NCBI GenBank assembly: GCA_003550325.1
Contig: QKWP01000651.1
Location: 165,343-229,342 of the forward strand
Reading direction: 5' to 3'
Origin: Gigaspora rosea
Lineage: Eukaryota; Glomeromycota; Glomeromycetes; Diversisporales; Gigasporaceae
Length of the DNA stretch: 64,000 nt
The notes beneath the pieces are model-generated. The model worked only from the letters and a program-made list of their open reading frames with translations, made no database searches and had not been told where the DNA came from. The first letter of the stretch is position 1; each line of letters opens with the position of its first letter. This document shows positions 1 to 11,044 of this stretch, one piece after another. The position numbers and the translations under genes were made by a program.

Positions 1-73
1 AAAAAAAATTGAAAAAAATTGAAAAAGTGGGACGACGGGTAATGCAAAACGAAAAATCAACTTTGCGTGTCCT
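1..73. mobile_element. Right end of a ~100-bp MITE (AGGNCACGCAAAGTT family)
   Basis: Ends in a terminus whose reverse complement begins AGGACACGCAAAGTTGATTT. The same terminus bounds two complete small elements at 51257-51348 and 51372-51474. The left end is not visible, either cut by the window edge or lost. Non-coding. Confidence 0.5.
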
Positions 74-299
74 AATGCGAATTTACAGATTTTAACTAAG
101 TTCTAAAATTTTATACAAAGTTCACGTGGCAGAGCCACGGGTCAGGTGTCAAATTATATAAGATAGCAACGATGAAGTTTACAATTAGCAAATTTGTAAA
201 AATTTATATATATATAGGCAAAATCTGATTAAGAATCAATATATAGTATCTTTATTTAGATATATTTTCAATAATAAAGATAAAAATTAAAAAAATTTT

Positions 300-394
300 T
301 TTGTCATGCGGTATCATGCGCATTTTATATATCATGCGCATTAATGCGCATTCATGCGCATTTTATTATAAAATGCGCATTTTACCCATCTCTA
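300..394. repeat. ATGCGCAT-rich repeat ending in a hAT-like terminus
   Basis: Several copies of the palindrome ATGCGCAT lie in about 70 bp. The right edge reads, on the minus strand, TAGAGATGGGTAAAATGCGC, very like the terminus of the MITE at 23600-23763 (TAGAGATGGGCAAAA). I could not find a matching left terminus, so this is probably a truncated copy. Confidence 0.4.
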
Positions 395-453
395 ATCAGT
401 GCTCATAGTGGCTTAAGCAGGATCTCTAGCGAGTATATAGAAAAGTAGTACAG

Positions 454-675
454 TACGGAAGCACAATTTGGACGGACGTTTAAAAATTATGATAGTACAT
501 ACGGTTTATAAAAAAAAAATTCGTCAAGCAAAGTTACTTTCCCTATTAATTCCAACTCGAAAAAAGGACAATACTATCGTTTACACTTACCCTAACCATT
601 AAAAATGGTTATATAAAAATTGAAATTTGCAAGTTTACATTAACCGTACGTACGATCCAAATCTGTACTGCCGTA
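454..675. mobile_element. MITE, ~220 bp, imperfect TIRs
   Basis: Left end TACGGAAGCACAATTTGGAC and, on the minus strand, right end TACGGCAGTACAGATTTGGA are imperfect inverted repeats. The interior carries a telomere-like CTTACCCTAACC stretch near 586-597, as do several other short elements here. No coding capacity. A TA target duplication is possible. Confidence 0.45.
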
Positions 676-959
676 AAGAACCTTTACTAAATACCTATCT
701 TTAGCCACCAGCATGATTTAACTTACGTACGTAACTCAAATTTGACTTCCGGCGCATAAGAAGTGTCGTCGCTACTACATATTAACAAATGTAAATTAGC
801 AAACATATATTCAATGTATGAGTATAAAAAAGGCGCTTATCTATTAGTAAATTTCTTCCGTTTTGATTTTCTAATTTCTTTCGTCTCGGTTTTCTAATAA
901 TTATTATAAATCACCTTCATCTTCGATTGTAGATATTATCGTTATGAGCGAAACGACCC

Positions 960-1090
960 CATGATTACATTAGGGCCCATATTTGTAATATTTTCAAAAA
1001 TTAGGCCTTTAAAAATAAGTATTTTCACATTGGGCCCTCATTGATAATTAATTTAAAATTTGGGTCCTAATGTGTAAATTCCCCTTCGTA
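960..1090. repeat. GGGCCC-containing short repeat, shared with 39010-39070
   Basis: About 130 bp with three GGGCC(C/T)-centred segments. Its right half, read on the minus strand, matches 39010-39070 (GGGAATTTACACAT, then GGACCCAAATTT, then GGGCCCAA). Probably two copies of one short non-autonomous element in opposite orientation; the second looks truncated where another MITE begins. Confidence 0.4.
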
Positions 1091-1792
1091 TATTAAACCA
1101 TTTTAGAAACCATCAGAAAAGTAATATCTAACAAAGGTTTTCTATCATAATGGATTTGGAAAATGTTTATAGTTCTACCTGTTATATTAGTTAATGTATC
1201 TAATGTACAATTGTCTTTCTTCATAAATTTTGGCATTAAGCTTTAAATTCAAATTCATTGCAGATCTTAATTTAAGAGATACTGATTTCAGATTTTTAAA
1301 ATCTTCGAGGATTTTGAAATTACGTACTGTACTTACATTTTTATTACAACTGTTTTCAAAAAGATGTGAACGATCAGTGATCACCATATCATGGGAAATT
1401 CACGATATTTCCCAAATTTTCTTCTTTTTTTTACTCTCGCTTCTAACAGAGAAAGATTCTCACCAATATCCCAATAAAATTGTTTTTATAGTTCAATAAA
1501 ATAATGCTATTCTAAGTTAAAGGTAAATTTTAACAGGTGAATTAAGAAATTTTTAATAAATTCCTAAAAAACGATGGTCATCTTGAGTCTTGCAACATTT
1601 ATACATGTTATATGATTTTGCTTTATACAGTAAATCAACTATTGATAAATTAAAAATTATAGTGCTTTAACGCACCTCTTAAAGTAAAACTTTTACCGAT
1701 TTAGAGTTGCTAAATGATCTTTTTTTTTTTATTGTATTCAATCTTGATAGCCAATTATTGCATCGCGAACAAAGTGAAAAATTTAATAATTA

Positions 1793-2020
1793 TCATGCAA
1801 TATTTTTTTCTCGAGAAAAGAAACTTGTCCTTCTGTCCAATTGGGCGTAAAAAGATTCGTGTATACGCATATTTGACAGCTTCAGTTCGATTACCTCTAT
1901 GAGCGGTTTTGTAATATCACATTTGCATTTTTGTGTTTGCAAATCAACTCCACAGTATAAACACTTTCGACGACAAAAGCAGTTTTTGTATATAAGCTTT
2001 GTATCTAGTGCATCCGCCAT
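1793..2020 (-). CDS. Possible small cysteine-rich protein (75 aa), unknown
   Basis: I do not recognise this protein. The start chosen is ATGGCGGATGCA at 2020, because the 16 residues upstream in frame are low-complexity. Residues 14-29 hold a tight cysteine cluster (NCFCRRKCLYCGVD, then KCKCD), spaced as C-x-C-x3-C-x2-C and later C-x-C, which could bind zinc or form disulphides. The remainder is charged and ends SREKNIA. No signal peptide is evident with this start. Composition is more complex than in the surrounding AT-rich DNA, the main argument for coding. It could still be a chance ORF or one exon of a spliced gene. Confidence 0.3.
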   Translation of the reverse strand: MADALDTKLIYKNCFCRRKCLYCGVDLQTQKCKCDITKPLIEVIELKLSNMRIHESFYAQLDRRTSFFSREKNIA

Positions 2021-2940
2021 CAATATTACAGTAATACGATTATAAAAACAAAATAATATACATTGCAATAATTTGTTTATATAGCGATACGATAATATAA
2101 TGTTTAGAAAAGGGTATCACTCACTTATCACATGGTTAATAATATAAAAAATTACAACGGACGTCAATAATTATCTATCCTAAAATATGTGTTGATTAAG
2201 CATCTCGCTGCGTGATGTCCGTGATAAAAAAGTTAATTATTAAATTTTTGAATTGATTCACAAATCGTTTTAACACTGAAGTTTGAATGAATGATTGTGC
2301 ACCATATAAATTTACGGCCAGCTTTAAAATTAATTTGGCTAGCATTAATATTTCCGATTTCCCGATTCCCAATATGGGTATATGTCATAAAAATCACCTG
2401 TTCACACCTTTTTGAAAACAGCTATAAGATATGTACGTATTAGCGTTAGACAATTTTTTTAAATCGAAAAATAGTGGCCCAGTCAAACTCAGATTAAATA
2501 TTTTCGACACGGGTCTAGCTTGATAATTTATAATTTTAAATATACTGATGCTTGAAATCATCTTAGATATGATAGATATTTAAATCGAAACATTTAAATC
2601 GGTTCATTATATAAATAGACAATAATGTTAAAACAAACCAAACCAATTCGCAATTAAATTTTAGAAATAACAGTTTTACTTACAATAATATCTAACTAAA
2701 TATAATTTTTTTTTATATTTTAATAATTTCAAAAACATACAATTTAAAATTTTGTTTACTAAAAAGTATTATTAGATAAAAATTATGGCTTCAAAATATA
2801 TTAAAATTTTATCGTATATTTGAATTTAAAAATTTTATTTACCTTGATTCTGCATTTTTTTTTTAATTTAAACTTATTCAATTCTTCAATTCACTATCTG
2901 TTAAATAAATTATAATTAATCAAGAATAAATTTATTTATT
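2021..2940. other. AT-rich intergenic, no gene seen
   Basis: No plausible coding region, RNA gene or clear terminal-repeat element was recognised between the small ORF and the kinase pseudogene. The right part (about 2640-2940) is nearly pure A/T. Confidence 0.5.
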
Positions 2941-4828
2941 TTATATCATATAATATAAATTACCTTGATAAAAGGATGTAGTAAATTCAATAAACTTGCT
3001 TTTATAACTACCATCAGAACTATCTGAACCATCCGAACCATAAGAATATGATTGTATATGTATACTCTGGTTTTTTAATATTTCATCTGATTTAGTCAAT
3101 TCCAATAAAATATTTTTGTCATTTTGCCATTCTGTAAGAATTTCAATGATATTTTGTGCTGATGGACGTTTTATCGGGTCTCTTTCCCAGAATTTATTCA
3201 TTAAATTTATATAGCATTGTGGTGTGACCTCTAAAATTTTAGGTCGAAAATTTTCTCGACATATTTTGATTTGAAGCAGTGTTCCAATTTCTTGATAATA
3301 ACATACGGATTATCCATATAAAATTTCCCACATAATTATTCCAAATGAATAAATATCTGATGCCGTTGTATATTGTTATCCATCTAAAACTTCTGGTGCT
3401 ATATATGGTAAAATACCGTAAACTCCTCGTCTTTCCGCATTTAATGTTTTAGTGATTGTTATTGAAAGTCCCAAGTCTGCAACGTAAGCACTATGTAAAT
3501 TGTCTTGCAGAATATTACCACTATGCAAATCTCGATGAATAAGTCCTTGTGAATGAATCATTTGAAGATCAGAAGTAATACAATGTAATAAAGTTAATTT
3601 ATCCATCCAATTCATTTGTGACACAGAGTGAAGATTTTGACGTAAGGATCCCATTGCTGCATATTCCAAGACAAGAATATAATCTTCAGAAGATTCATCT
3701 TTTGATATTCCATAACATTTTAAAAATGATGGATGCTTAGATCCAATATTACAATATGCCTTTAACTTCAATATTAAACAAAATTAAATATTTAATTAGT
3801 AAATACTGTATTATGAAAAAATAATAATCATAAATTAAAATTACCTCTTGTATAAATCATTCATCACAAGATCTTGATCCATGCAGCAATTTAAATGCAA
3901 CATCTTTACATAAATTTGTTTTTTTGTCATGCCACCGAGCATAAAATACTGTTTCAAATCCACCTTCTCCTATTTTTTCGGAAGCACTAAGTTCTTTAAA
4001 AGGAATCCAAGATAATGGATACTCTTCTTCAACTAATAATTTTTTTACGTCATCATCAATATTAGAATTATCATTTGACTGTTCNCTTTCCGCATTTAAT
4101 GTTTTAGTGATTGTTATTGAAAGTCCCAAGTCTGCAACGTAAGCACTATGTAAATTGTCTTGCAGAATATTACCACTATGTAAATCTCGATGAATAAGTC
4201 CTTGAGAGTGAATCATTTGAAGATCAGAAGTAATACAAAGTAATAAAGTTAATTTATCCATCCAATTCATTTTGACACAGAGCAAAGATTTTGACGTAAG
4301 GATCCCATTGCTGCATATTCCAAGACAAGAATATAATCTTCAGAAGATTCATCTTTTGATATTCCATAACACTTTAAAAATGATGGATGCTTAGATCCAA
4401 TATTACAATATGCCTTTAACTTCAATATTAAACAAAATTAAATATTTAATTAGTAAATACTGTATTATGAAAAAATAATAATCATAAATTAAAATTACCT
4501 CTTGTATAAATCATTCATCACAAGATCTTGATCCATGCAGCAATTTAAATGCAACATCTTTACATAAATTTGTTTTTTTGTCATGCCACCGAGCATAAAA
4601 TACTGTTTCAAATCCACCTTCTCCTATTTTTTCGGAAGCACTAAGTTCTTTAAAAGGAATCCAAGATAATGGATACTCTTCTTCAACTAATAATTTTTTT
4701 ACGTCATCATCAATATTAGAATTATCATTTGACTGTTCATTTGTGGCTAAAAAAATTAATTAGTAATTTAAATTATATATCTCAAATATAAATGTATTAA
4801 TATTATTGTTTTTTTAATTACCCGACAT
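2941..4828 (-). pseudogene. TKL-type protein kinase gene, broken and internally duplicated
   Basis: Reading on the minus strand, a 7-nt first coding exon (ATGTCGG, 4828-4822, donor GTAATT) can splice to an exon starting at 4746. That exon holds the glycine-rich loop IGEGGFETVFYARW and the lysine motif VAFK. A GTAATT...TTGAAG intron (3765/3845 in the inner copy, donor at 4498 in the outer) leads to LKAYCNIGSKHPSFLKCYGI, the catalytic loop HRDLHSGN, DLG in place of DFG, IAPEVLDG, SDIYSFGIIMWE and a DPIKRPSA helix. This is the order of a complete kinase of the family greatly expanded in Rhizophagus. Broken: an in-frame TGA follows SCDE near the end of exon 2 in both copies, two TAA codons lie in exon 3 (3376-3378 and about 3313), and the outer copy has a 1-nt deletion near 4270. 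A donor-like CAAG/GTAATT near 2965 hints at lost downstream exons. It begins about 85 bp after the Sel1 gene stop. Kinase identity is firm; non-function is likely unless some stops are assembly errors. Confidence 0.8.
3431..4738. repeat. ~654-bp direct duplication inside the kinase gene, joined by a single N (4085)
   Basis: Segment 3431-4084 and segment 4086-4738 are near-identical over exon 2, the intron and half of exon 3, differing by a few substitutions and small indels. The only N in this neighbourhood sits exactly at the junction. That is what two overlapping allelic or paralogous contigs joined without collapsing would look like; a true tandem duplication is the alternative. Confidence 0.85.
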
Positions 4829-4914
4829 TTTATTTCCCCCGATTATCATTAAAAAAAGCATATTGTAAAAAATTATAGTTACGATAAAAAAAAACATAAA
4901 AATAAATAGATTAT

Positions 4915-6574
4915 TTACATTTGATACCAATAATTAGCTTTTTGTAAATCTCTTGATGTTCCAATTCCATTTCGATAACAATAGCCAACTTGAAATATTC
5001 CGGAAATATGCCTCATCTCGGCGGATTTTTGATAATACATGAATGCCTTATGTTCATCCTTTTCAATCCCAATTCCATGCTGATAACAATAACCAACTTG
5101 AAATGTACCAGGATTAGATCCCATTTCTGCAGATTTTTGATAATAATCGAATGCTTTATGAACATCCAGTTCAACTCCTATTCCATCTTGATAACAACGT
5201 CCAAGATTATAAATTGCAGTAGCATTTCCCATTTCAGTAGATTTTTGATAATGAATCAATGCTTTATGTTCATCCTTCTTGATTCCTATTCCATGTTGAT
5301 AACAATATCCAAGGCTATTTATCGCAGCGGCATTTCCCATCTCAGCAGATTTTTGATAATGAATGAATGCCTTATGTTCATCCTTTTCAATTCCTATTCC
5401 ACGTCGATAACAGTATCCAAGGTCATTTATTGCACCAGTATATCCCATTATGGCAGATTTTTGATAATGAATGAATGCCTTATGTTCATCTTTTTCAATT
5501 CCTATTCCATGATTATAACAATATCCAAGGTCACTTATTGCGTTAGCATATCCCATTTCGGCAGATTTTTGATAATGAATGAATGCCTTCTGTTCATTCT
5601 TTTCAATTCCTATTCCACGTCGATAACAACGTCCAAGGTTATATATTGCAGCAGCATATCCCATCTCGGCAGATTTTTGATAATGAATGAATGCCTTATA
5701 TTTCATTCTTTCCAATTCCTATTCCATCTTGATAACAACATCCAAGGTGATATATTGCAGCAGCATTTCCCATCTCAGCAGATTTTTGATAATGAATGAA
5801 TGCATTTCCCATCTCGGCAGATTTTTGATTATGAATGAATGCCTTATGTTCATTCTTTTCAATTTCTATTCCATCTTGATAACAATGTTCAAAGTTATAT
5901 ATTGCAGTAGCATTTCCCATCCCAGTAGATTTTTGATAATGAATGAATTCCTTATGATCATCCCATTCAACCCTTATTCTATCTCGGTAACAACATCCTA
6001 ATTGATAAGTTACAGTAGAATTTCCCATCTCAGTAGATTTTTGATAATGAATGAATGCATTAAGTTCATCCTTTTCAATTCCAATTCCGTGTTCATAACA
6101 ATATCCAAGGTTATATATTGCAGCAGCATTTCCCATCTTGGCAGATTTTTGATAATGAATGAATGCCTTATGTTCATCCTTTTTAATTCCTATTCCACAT
6201 CGATAACAATGACCAAGGTTATTTATTGCATTAGTGTCTCCCATTTCGACAGATTTTTGATAATGAATGAATGCCTTATGTTCATTCTTTTCAGTTCCTA
6301 TTCCATAATGATAACAGTATCCAAGGCCATTTATTGCAGCAGCATTTCCCATCTCGGCAGATTTTTGATAATGAATGAATGCCTTATGTTCATCTTTTTC
6401 AATTCCTATTCCACGTCGATAACAGTATCCAAGGTTATACATTGCAGTAGCATTTCCCATCTTGGCAGATTTTTGAAAATGAATGAATGCTTTATGTTCA
6501 TCCTTTTCAACACCTATCTCATGATGATAATTGTATCCAAGATCATTTATTTCATTTGAGTTTTTATTTCCCAT
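4915..6574 (-). CDS. Sel1-repeat (SLR/TPR-like) protein, ~16 repeats, one frameshift
   Basis: Sel1-like repeats form alpha-solenoids used as protein-interaction scaffolds in signalling and ER quality control. Here about 16 units of 36 residues follow the pattern NAAAIYNLGYCYRRGIGIEK, then DEHKAFIHYQKSAEMG, giving a strict 108-bp DNA period. One unit is a 13-residue remnant (NAFIHYQKSAEMG, about 5790-5830). The reading frame shifts by one extra base near 5700 (GCCTTATAT instead of the GCCTTATG seen in sister units), so the gene is in two frames: 6574 to about 5700, then to the TAA at 4915. The start at 6574 gives MGNKNSNE, a match to the N-myristoylation pattern G-x-x-x-S; an upstream ATG at 6619 adds 15 hydrophobic residues. 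It ends with the diverged unit RNGIGTSRDLQKANYWYQM. A TKL kinase lies immediately downstream; kinases plus Sel1 proteins are a known pairing in this fungal group. The frameshift may be real or a sequencing error. Confidence 0.85.
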
Positions 6575-6619
6575 TTTTTTTGATATTGAAGATGAAAAAA
6601 AGTAAAAATACGAATGCAT

Positions 6620-8038
6620 TTTAAATATTTATTTTGAGTAGCACATACATTTTACTTAAATGTTTTTCTTTTTTTGGTAATGCTTGTCCATTGTCTATGG
6701 TAATACGAACATATAAATTCGAGTTTTTTTAATTGGGTTCCCATAAAATTCCCAACCAAAGATCGTTAGCATGGGAGACATTCGAACCCGATGATTTCCG
6801 GGATCTACATTACACAAGTATTTATACAGAATTGTAGTCTAAAACCAGAATTTTCGGTTGGCTTTTAGTTTGTTGAAAAGTGATTCAGTTCTTTCTACTC
6901 ATTCTTTTTTCTTTTATTGGCTAATGGGAAGAAGGAGACGAATTTGTTCTTTTAGGGATTTGATGGTAGGGGAGAAGGATTAGCTAATATTAATCAGGTT
7001 TGGCAGGTGAAAGAGGGCCTGTTGTTATTGCTGTTGGCTCAAGTTCCTTCTAGGGAGATTTGAGTGGTATAAGCAAACCTAAAAAAAAAAAATCAATCAT
7101 GTAATACTTTACTAATAAAATAGCTTCGTAGGGAACGTCTTTTCAATAAACTCAAGTTGCATCATTTGCATCACGCTGCATCACGGTAGTTATAGTGAAG
7201 GTTGAAGTACTATCTACCGTATAGTAAGAGGTAATAAAAGTATATTGTACTGCTCAATTCACAAAGTTCAACGTTGTTTTTTTTTTATTTTTATTTGTTT
7301 TTTAGTTATAATATTAACTTGTTAGCTTTTATTTTCAAATTTTGTAGACTCTTCTTAAAGTTATGATGGTTCTTAAAAGATATTTAACACAATAGAAGTT
7401 ATTTAATATATACAATAGTATAGTTTTATTAATTACGCAGGTTTTTAAGAAAAACTATTAAGGGACGTGTAACTTGTTATCAAAACCTTTTAAATAAAGT
7501 TTTTATAACTGTAAAATTTCTATTAGTGTGTGAATTAATAGTTGGATTCTTTTACAACGTGGGTTATTTTATTTCGAAGAAAATTTTAATATATGAATAA
7601 AGCCCGTTGATTGTTTAACGATTATCTATCTGTTTTGACAAAAATGATATCACGTGTTAAAAAAGCCAGTTTATTATTGGTTAACTACCTTATAATAATC
7701 CCCGTGTTTTTCCGAAAAATGAGAAAGTCCCCATGCTAAGATCGTTGCCAAGTATACTCTTTTATGGTAAGATCTACTACTACATGTTAGGAAAAAATAC
7801 TGGTGTTTTTATATATACTTTATACTATAACGATTACTGAAAACTATTATCGGAAATTATTATACGTTCTATATACTATTGTATTATTTGGTATATGATC
7901 TAGATACGGGATAGAGTATCTTCACCCAGCCACCACCCCACGAATATGCATCCTATAAATACTTTTAGACATCATATAAGCCTTATAGATCATTATAGCA
8001 AAAGTTCCAAATTTAGATTCTTTCAATATACATCTTCA
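6620..8038. other. Intergenic, no gene recognised
   Basis: Upstream of the Sel1 gene. Plain AT-rich sequence with a poly-A tract near 7081-7091 and a poly-T tract near 7277. No supported ORF or RNA. Confidence 0.5.
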
Positions 8039-8047
8039 CTAAATAAG

Positions 8048-8328
8048 GGGTCCGTTAAAGCCAGGTACCATCACGTGACTTACAGCCAATCAAATTGTAA
8101 AATTTTGATCGTCACGGATCAGCCCGACGAGACAAAAACAAAGACAAAAGTGAAAAACACTAAAATACAAGAAATGAGTGTCTAAACCTGTCTTGGAGCA
8201 TTAATAAAAAATGACGGGAAGGCAATTTTACCTATAATACATCCCTAACCCTAACTCCTAACTAACCCTTACCCTAATTTTAATTAAAAAATAAAAAACA
8301 TATAAAGGTACCTGGCTTTAACGGTCCC
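8048..8328. mobile_element. MULE-like MITE, 281 bp, 9-bp target duplication
   Basis: Inverted ends of about 22 bp (GGGTCCGTTAAAGCCAGG versus GGGACCGTTAAAGCCAGG) are flanked by perfect 9-bp direct repeats CTAAATAAG (8039-8047 and 8329-8337). A 9-bp TSD with a G-initial terminus points to the Mutator-like superfamily (inference). The interior has CACGTGAC, GCCAATCAAATT and telomere-like CCCTAACCCTAACTCC. The 79-residue ORF here is incidental. Confidence 0.75.
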
Positions 8329-8679
8329 CTAAATAAGATAGATTGTAGCATGATGAATTAGCCTATTAACTGTATTTTTTACTAAGAAAAAAAATGTTCT
8401 AGAAATTAATTTCCCATAAATTTCTTTATTAGTATATAAAAATAAAACTTTGCTTTCAGGTTCTCATTTTTGGTGTACTATAATTTTTTAGATTTATACA
8501 TTTAAATTAAAGTGGATTCTTTATTTATTGTACCCAAACAAACATACCCAATTTTATTACTTCTTTTTTATGCTTTTTCAAAAAAGGAATATATCCAGTT
8601 CATTAATACCTTACCCTTTATATGAATACAGTATTATCAGATACCACCATATTACCAAACAATATTCCTAACTTTATAA

Positions 8680-9380
8680 AATATATAAAATATATAAAAT
8701 ATATATATTGCATTTATTTTACAAAATTCACAAAATATCTTGTAAATTTTATAATATTCTATAGATAAATTTATTATTATATTAATATATTGCATTTATT
8801 AAGTATATATTTTATTTTAATTAACAAAATATAAATATACTATAAATGGTAAAATACTTCATAACTACACTCTAAGCTATTTAATCTTTTTCTTTTAACT
8901 AAAATAGAACAGAATGTATCAAAATGCAATGCTGATAAGTGAACTGGTCTATTGTGATAATGTTAATCAGATCGTATTAGAATAAGTTAATTAATAACTT
9001 AATGATATTGTAGATATGATCAATTATTTTTGTGTATTTGTTTATCAAAATTCTGGTCCAGTTTATTTATATCTGTCTTTTTTGCTATTATTATTGGATA
9101 TTACATATGACCAAATGCAACTCATCCTTCTAACTTTATAAAATATATATATTGTATTTTATTTTATAAAATTTACAAAATATCTTGTAAATTTTATAAT
9201 AATCAATAGCTTAAATTCATTATTATATTAATATATTGTATTTTATAAAATCTACAAAATATCTTGTAAATTTTATAATAATCAATAGCTTAAATTCATT
9301 ATTATATTGATATATTGTATTTACTAAGTATATTTATTTTAATTTATTAACAAAATATAAATATACTATAAATTGTATAA
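8680..9380. repeat. AT-rich block duplicated ~440 bp apart, with a 79-bp internal tandem
   Basis: Sequence at about 8680-8870 (TATAAAATATATA..., ACAAAATATCTTGTAAATTTT, ending ATAAATATACTATAAAT) recurs at about 9130-9375. Within the second copy, the unit starting CAAAATATCTTGTAAATTTT occurs twice, at 9176 and 9255 (79-bp period). Non-coding. Confidence 0.6.
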
Positions 9381-9420
9381 TTATTCTCACTCAGATTTCA
9401 TATTAAACACTCTCTTTATT

Positions 9421-10017
9421 AGAGATTACAAAGATGAAGATACATATGGGAGTAATGCTCCACTCTATCACTTTTCTCTTCTACTATTCATACTGTGCTC
9501 ATAACAACTCATAACAACTCTGTGTATAATAACTCTATGCACATGTGAAATGTCACGTGACAAAGTATAATTGAGGATCGCCAATGCTAAGGTATGGCGC
9601 ATCTCTCTCTTTTTTTTTTTCAGTACAAGCCCACGCTTATGGTGTGGCACATTCAACTTACTACATACAATATCCATTTTCATAACAGTGAGTTTGAGCC
9701 CACGCTATGGTGTGATGCATTCAACTTGATACACATAACAACATCAATGAGTTCGAGCCCATGCTATGGTGTGGTGCATTCAACTCGGTTCACATGACAA
9801 TATCAACGAGTTCAAGCATACGCTATAGTGCAGCGCATTCAACTCATTTACATGACAACAGGCAGAGCGCTAGGTGCTAGGTACAATGAATAAAAGAGGG
9901 CGGGAGGGATGGAAGGCAGATCATAATCGGGCACCGAAGAGAACAAGTGACAAGACAAGCGAAGAAAAAAAGCACTGAGATTCACTATTTACTCCCATAT
10001 GTATCTTTATAATCTCT
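9421..10017. mobile_element. TIR element of ~600 bp carrying a ~59-bp minisatellite
   Basis: Left end GAGATTACAAAGATGAAGAT and right end (minus strand) GAGATTATAAAGATACATAT both continue into ATACATATGGGAGTAA, giving about 28-bp inverted termini. Inside, 9622-9855, are four units of about 59 bp, each with AGCCCACGCTATGGTGTG and GCATTCAACT. The two short ORFs here are frames of the tandem. No transposase is visible; superfamily unknown. Confidence 0.6.
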
Positions 10018-10153
10018 GCATATCTATAATCTATCACATGCATCTACAATCTCCATTGCATACAATCATATGCTATTACCTTTTCATATAAGCCTCAATT
10101 TCATATAAGCCACAAATCAGGTTATTCTCGCAATAATAACCCTAGTGTAAGTT

Positions 10154-10492
10154 GCATCGGTCCTGAAAAAGACCGGTCCAGGACTGGTCCCAGATCAGGA
10201 CCAATAAGGACTATGGGACCATTAAAGGACTGGTTCTTGTAAACATAACTGTGATATTCGTATCACCCAATTAAATTTCTTGATTAGGTGTAACATAGAT
10301 TATATGATCTTTGTTTACATCTGATAGTAAATAATTAAGTCATTTTTGGCCAATAAAATTTTATCAGTTATGCATTAAGATTAACGCAATCATTAAAGGA
10401 CTGTTATGGGACTAAAGAACAGGACTGGACCGGGATCGTAAACACTATGATAACAGTTCTCTTAGAGACCGGTCCGAACTGGACTGATGCAA
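10154..10492. mobile_element. Non-autonomous element, GGTCC-rich ends
   Basis: Left TTGCATCGGTCCTG and right (minus strand) TTGCATCAGTCCAG form short imperfect TIRs. Subterminal regions are rich in GGACCGGTCC / GGACTGG motifs on both sides of an AT-rich core of about 150 bp. No TSD identified. Confidence 0.5.
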
Positions 10493-10661
10493 TCCTACTT
10501 TAGTATGACTTCATCAGCGCATAGGGCTATACTTCATAATTAACTCTAAACCATTTAATTAATAATCCGTTTCTGAATGAGAGAAAAATACATTACCATA
10601 TATAGTAAATCATGATGCACATCACTATGAGTTTTACTATAGGCAAAAATGTTATTTTATG

Positions 10662-11036
10662 TAGAGGTCTAACTTGGTCAAAAAATAAGTATTCAAATAT
10701 TCATTTGTTCAATATTTTTTTATTCAAATATTGTTAAAAAATTTTGAAAATATTCAATGAATATTCACTGAATATTTATTGAATATTAAATATATTTCAA
10801 TTTTAAAAAATTATATAATATCTCACTTATTAACTAATAAAATTGCAAATAAATTATTAAAAAATAAAATAAAATTATAAAATTATATATATATATATAT
10901 ATTCAATGAATATTCAATAAATATATTCAGTGAAATTTTAAATATTCGAATATTCATTCAGTGAAAAATTATATATTCAAATATTCGAATATTCAGTGAA
11001 TATTCAGTGAATAGTATTCATCGAGTCAGACCTCTA
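10662..11036. mobile_element. hAT-like MITE, 375 bp, perfect 8-bp TSD
   Basis: Ends TAGAGGTCTAACTTGG and (minus strand) TAGAGGTCTGACTCGA are flanked by identical 8-bp repeats ATTTTATG (10654-10661 and 11037-11044). An 8-bp TSD plus a TAGAGG-type terminus is typical of hAT elements. The interior is dense in GAATATTC / AATATTCAGTGAATATTC palindromes. Confidence 0.8.
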
Positions 11037-11044
11037 ATTTTATG

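Noticed and set aside
300-394. CRISPR-like array of ATGCGCAT repeats
   Set aside because: Repeats are 8-bp palindromes with irregular spacing in a eukaryotic genome; a MITE interior explains them.
4990-6559. Long plus-strand ORFs (269, 104 and 185 codons) opposite the Sel1 gene
   Set aside because: They are the antisense of the 108-bp Sel1 repeat. The repeated FLIMNECLMFILFNSYS pattern reflects periodic DNA, not an independent gene.
9622-9855. CRISPR-like array of ~59-bp units
   Set aside because: Whole units are repeated without unique spacers; it is a minisatellite inside a TIR element.
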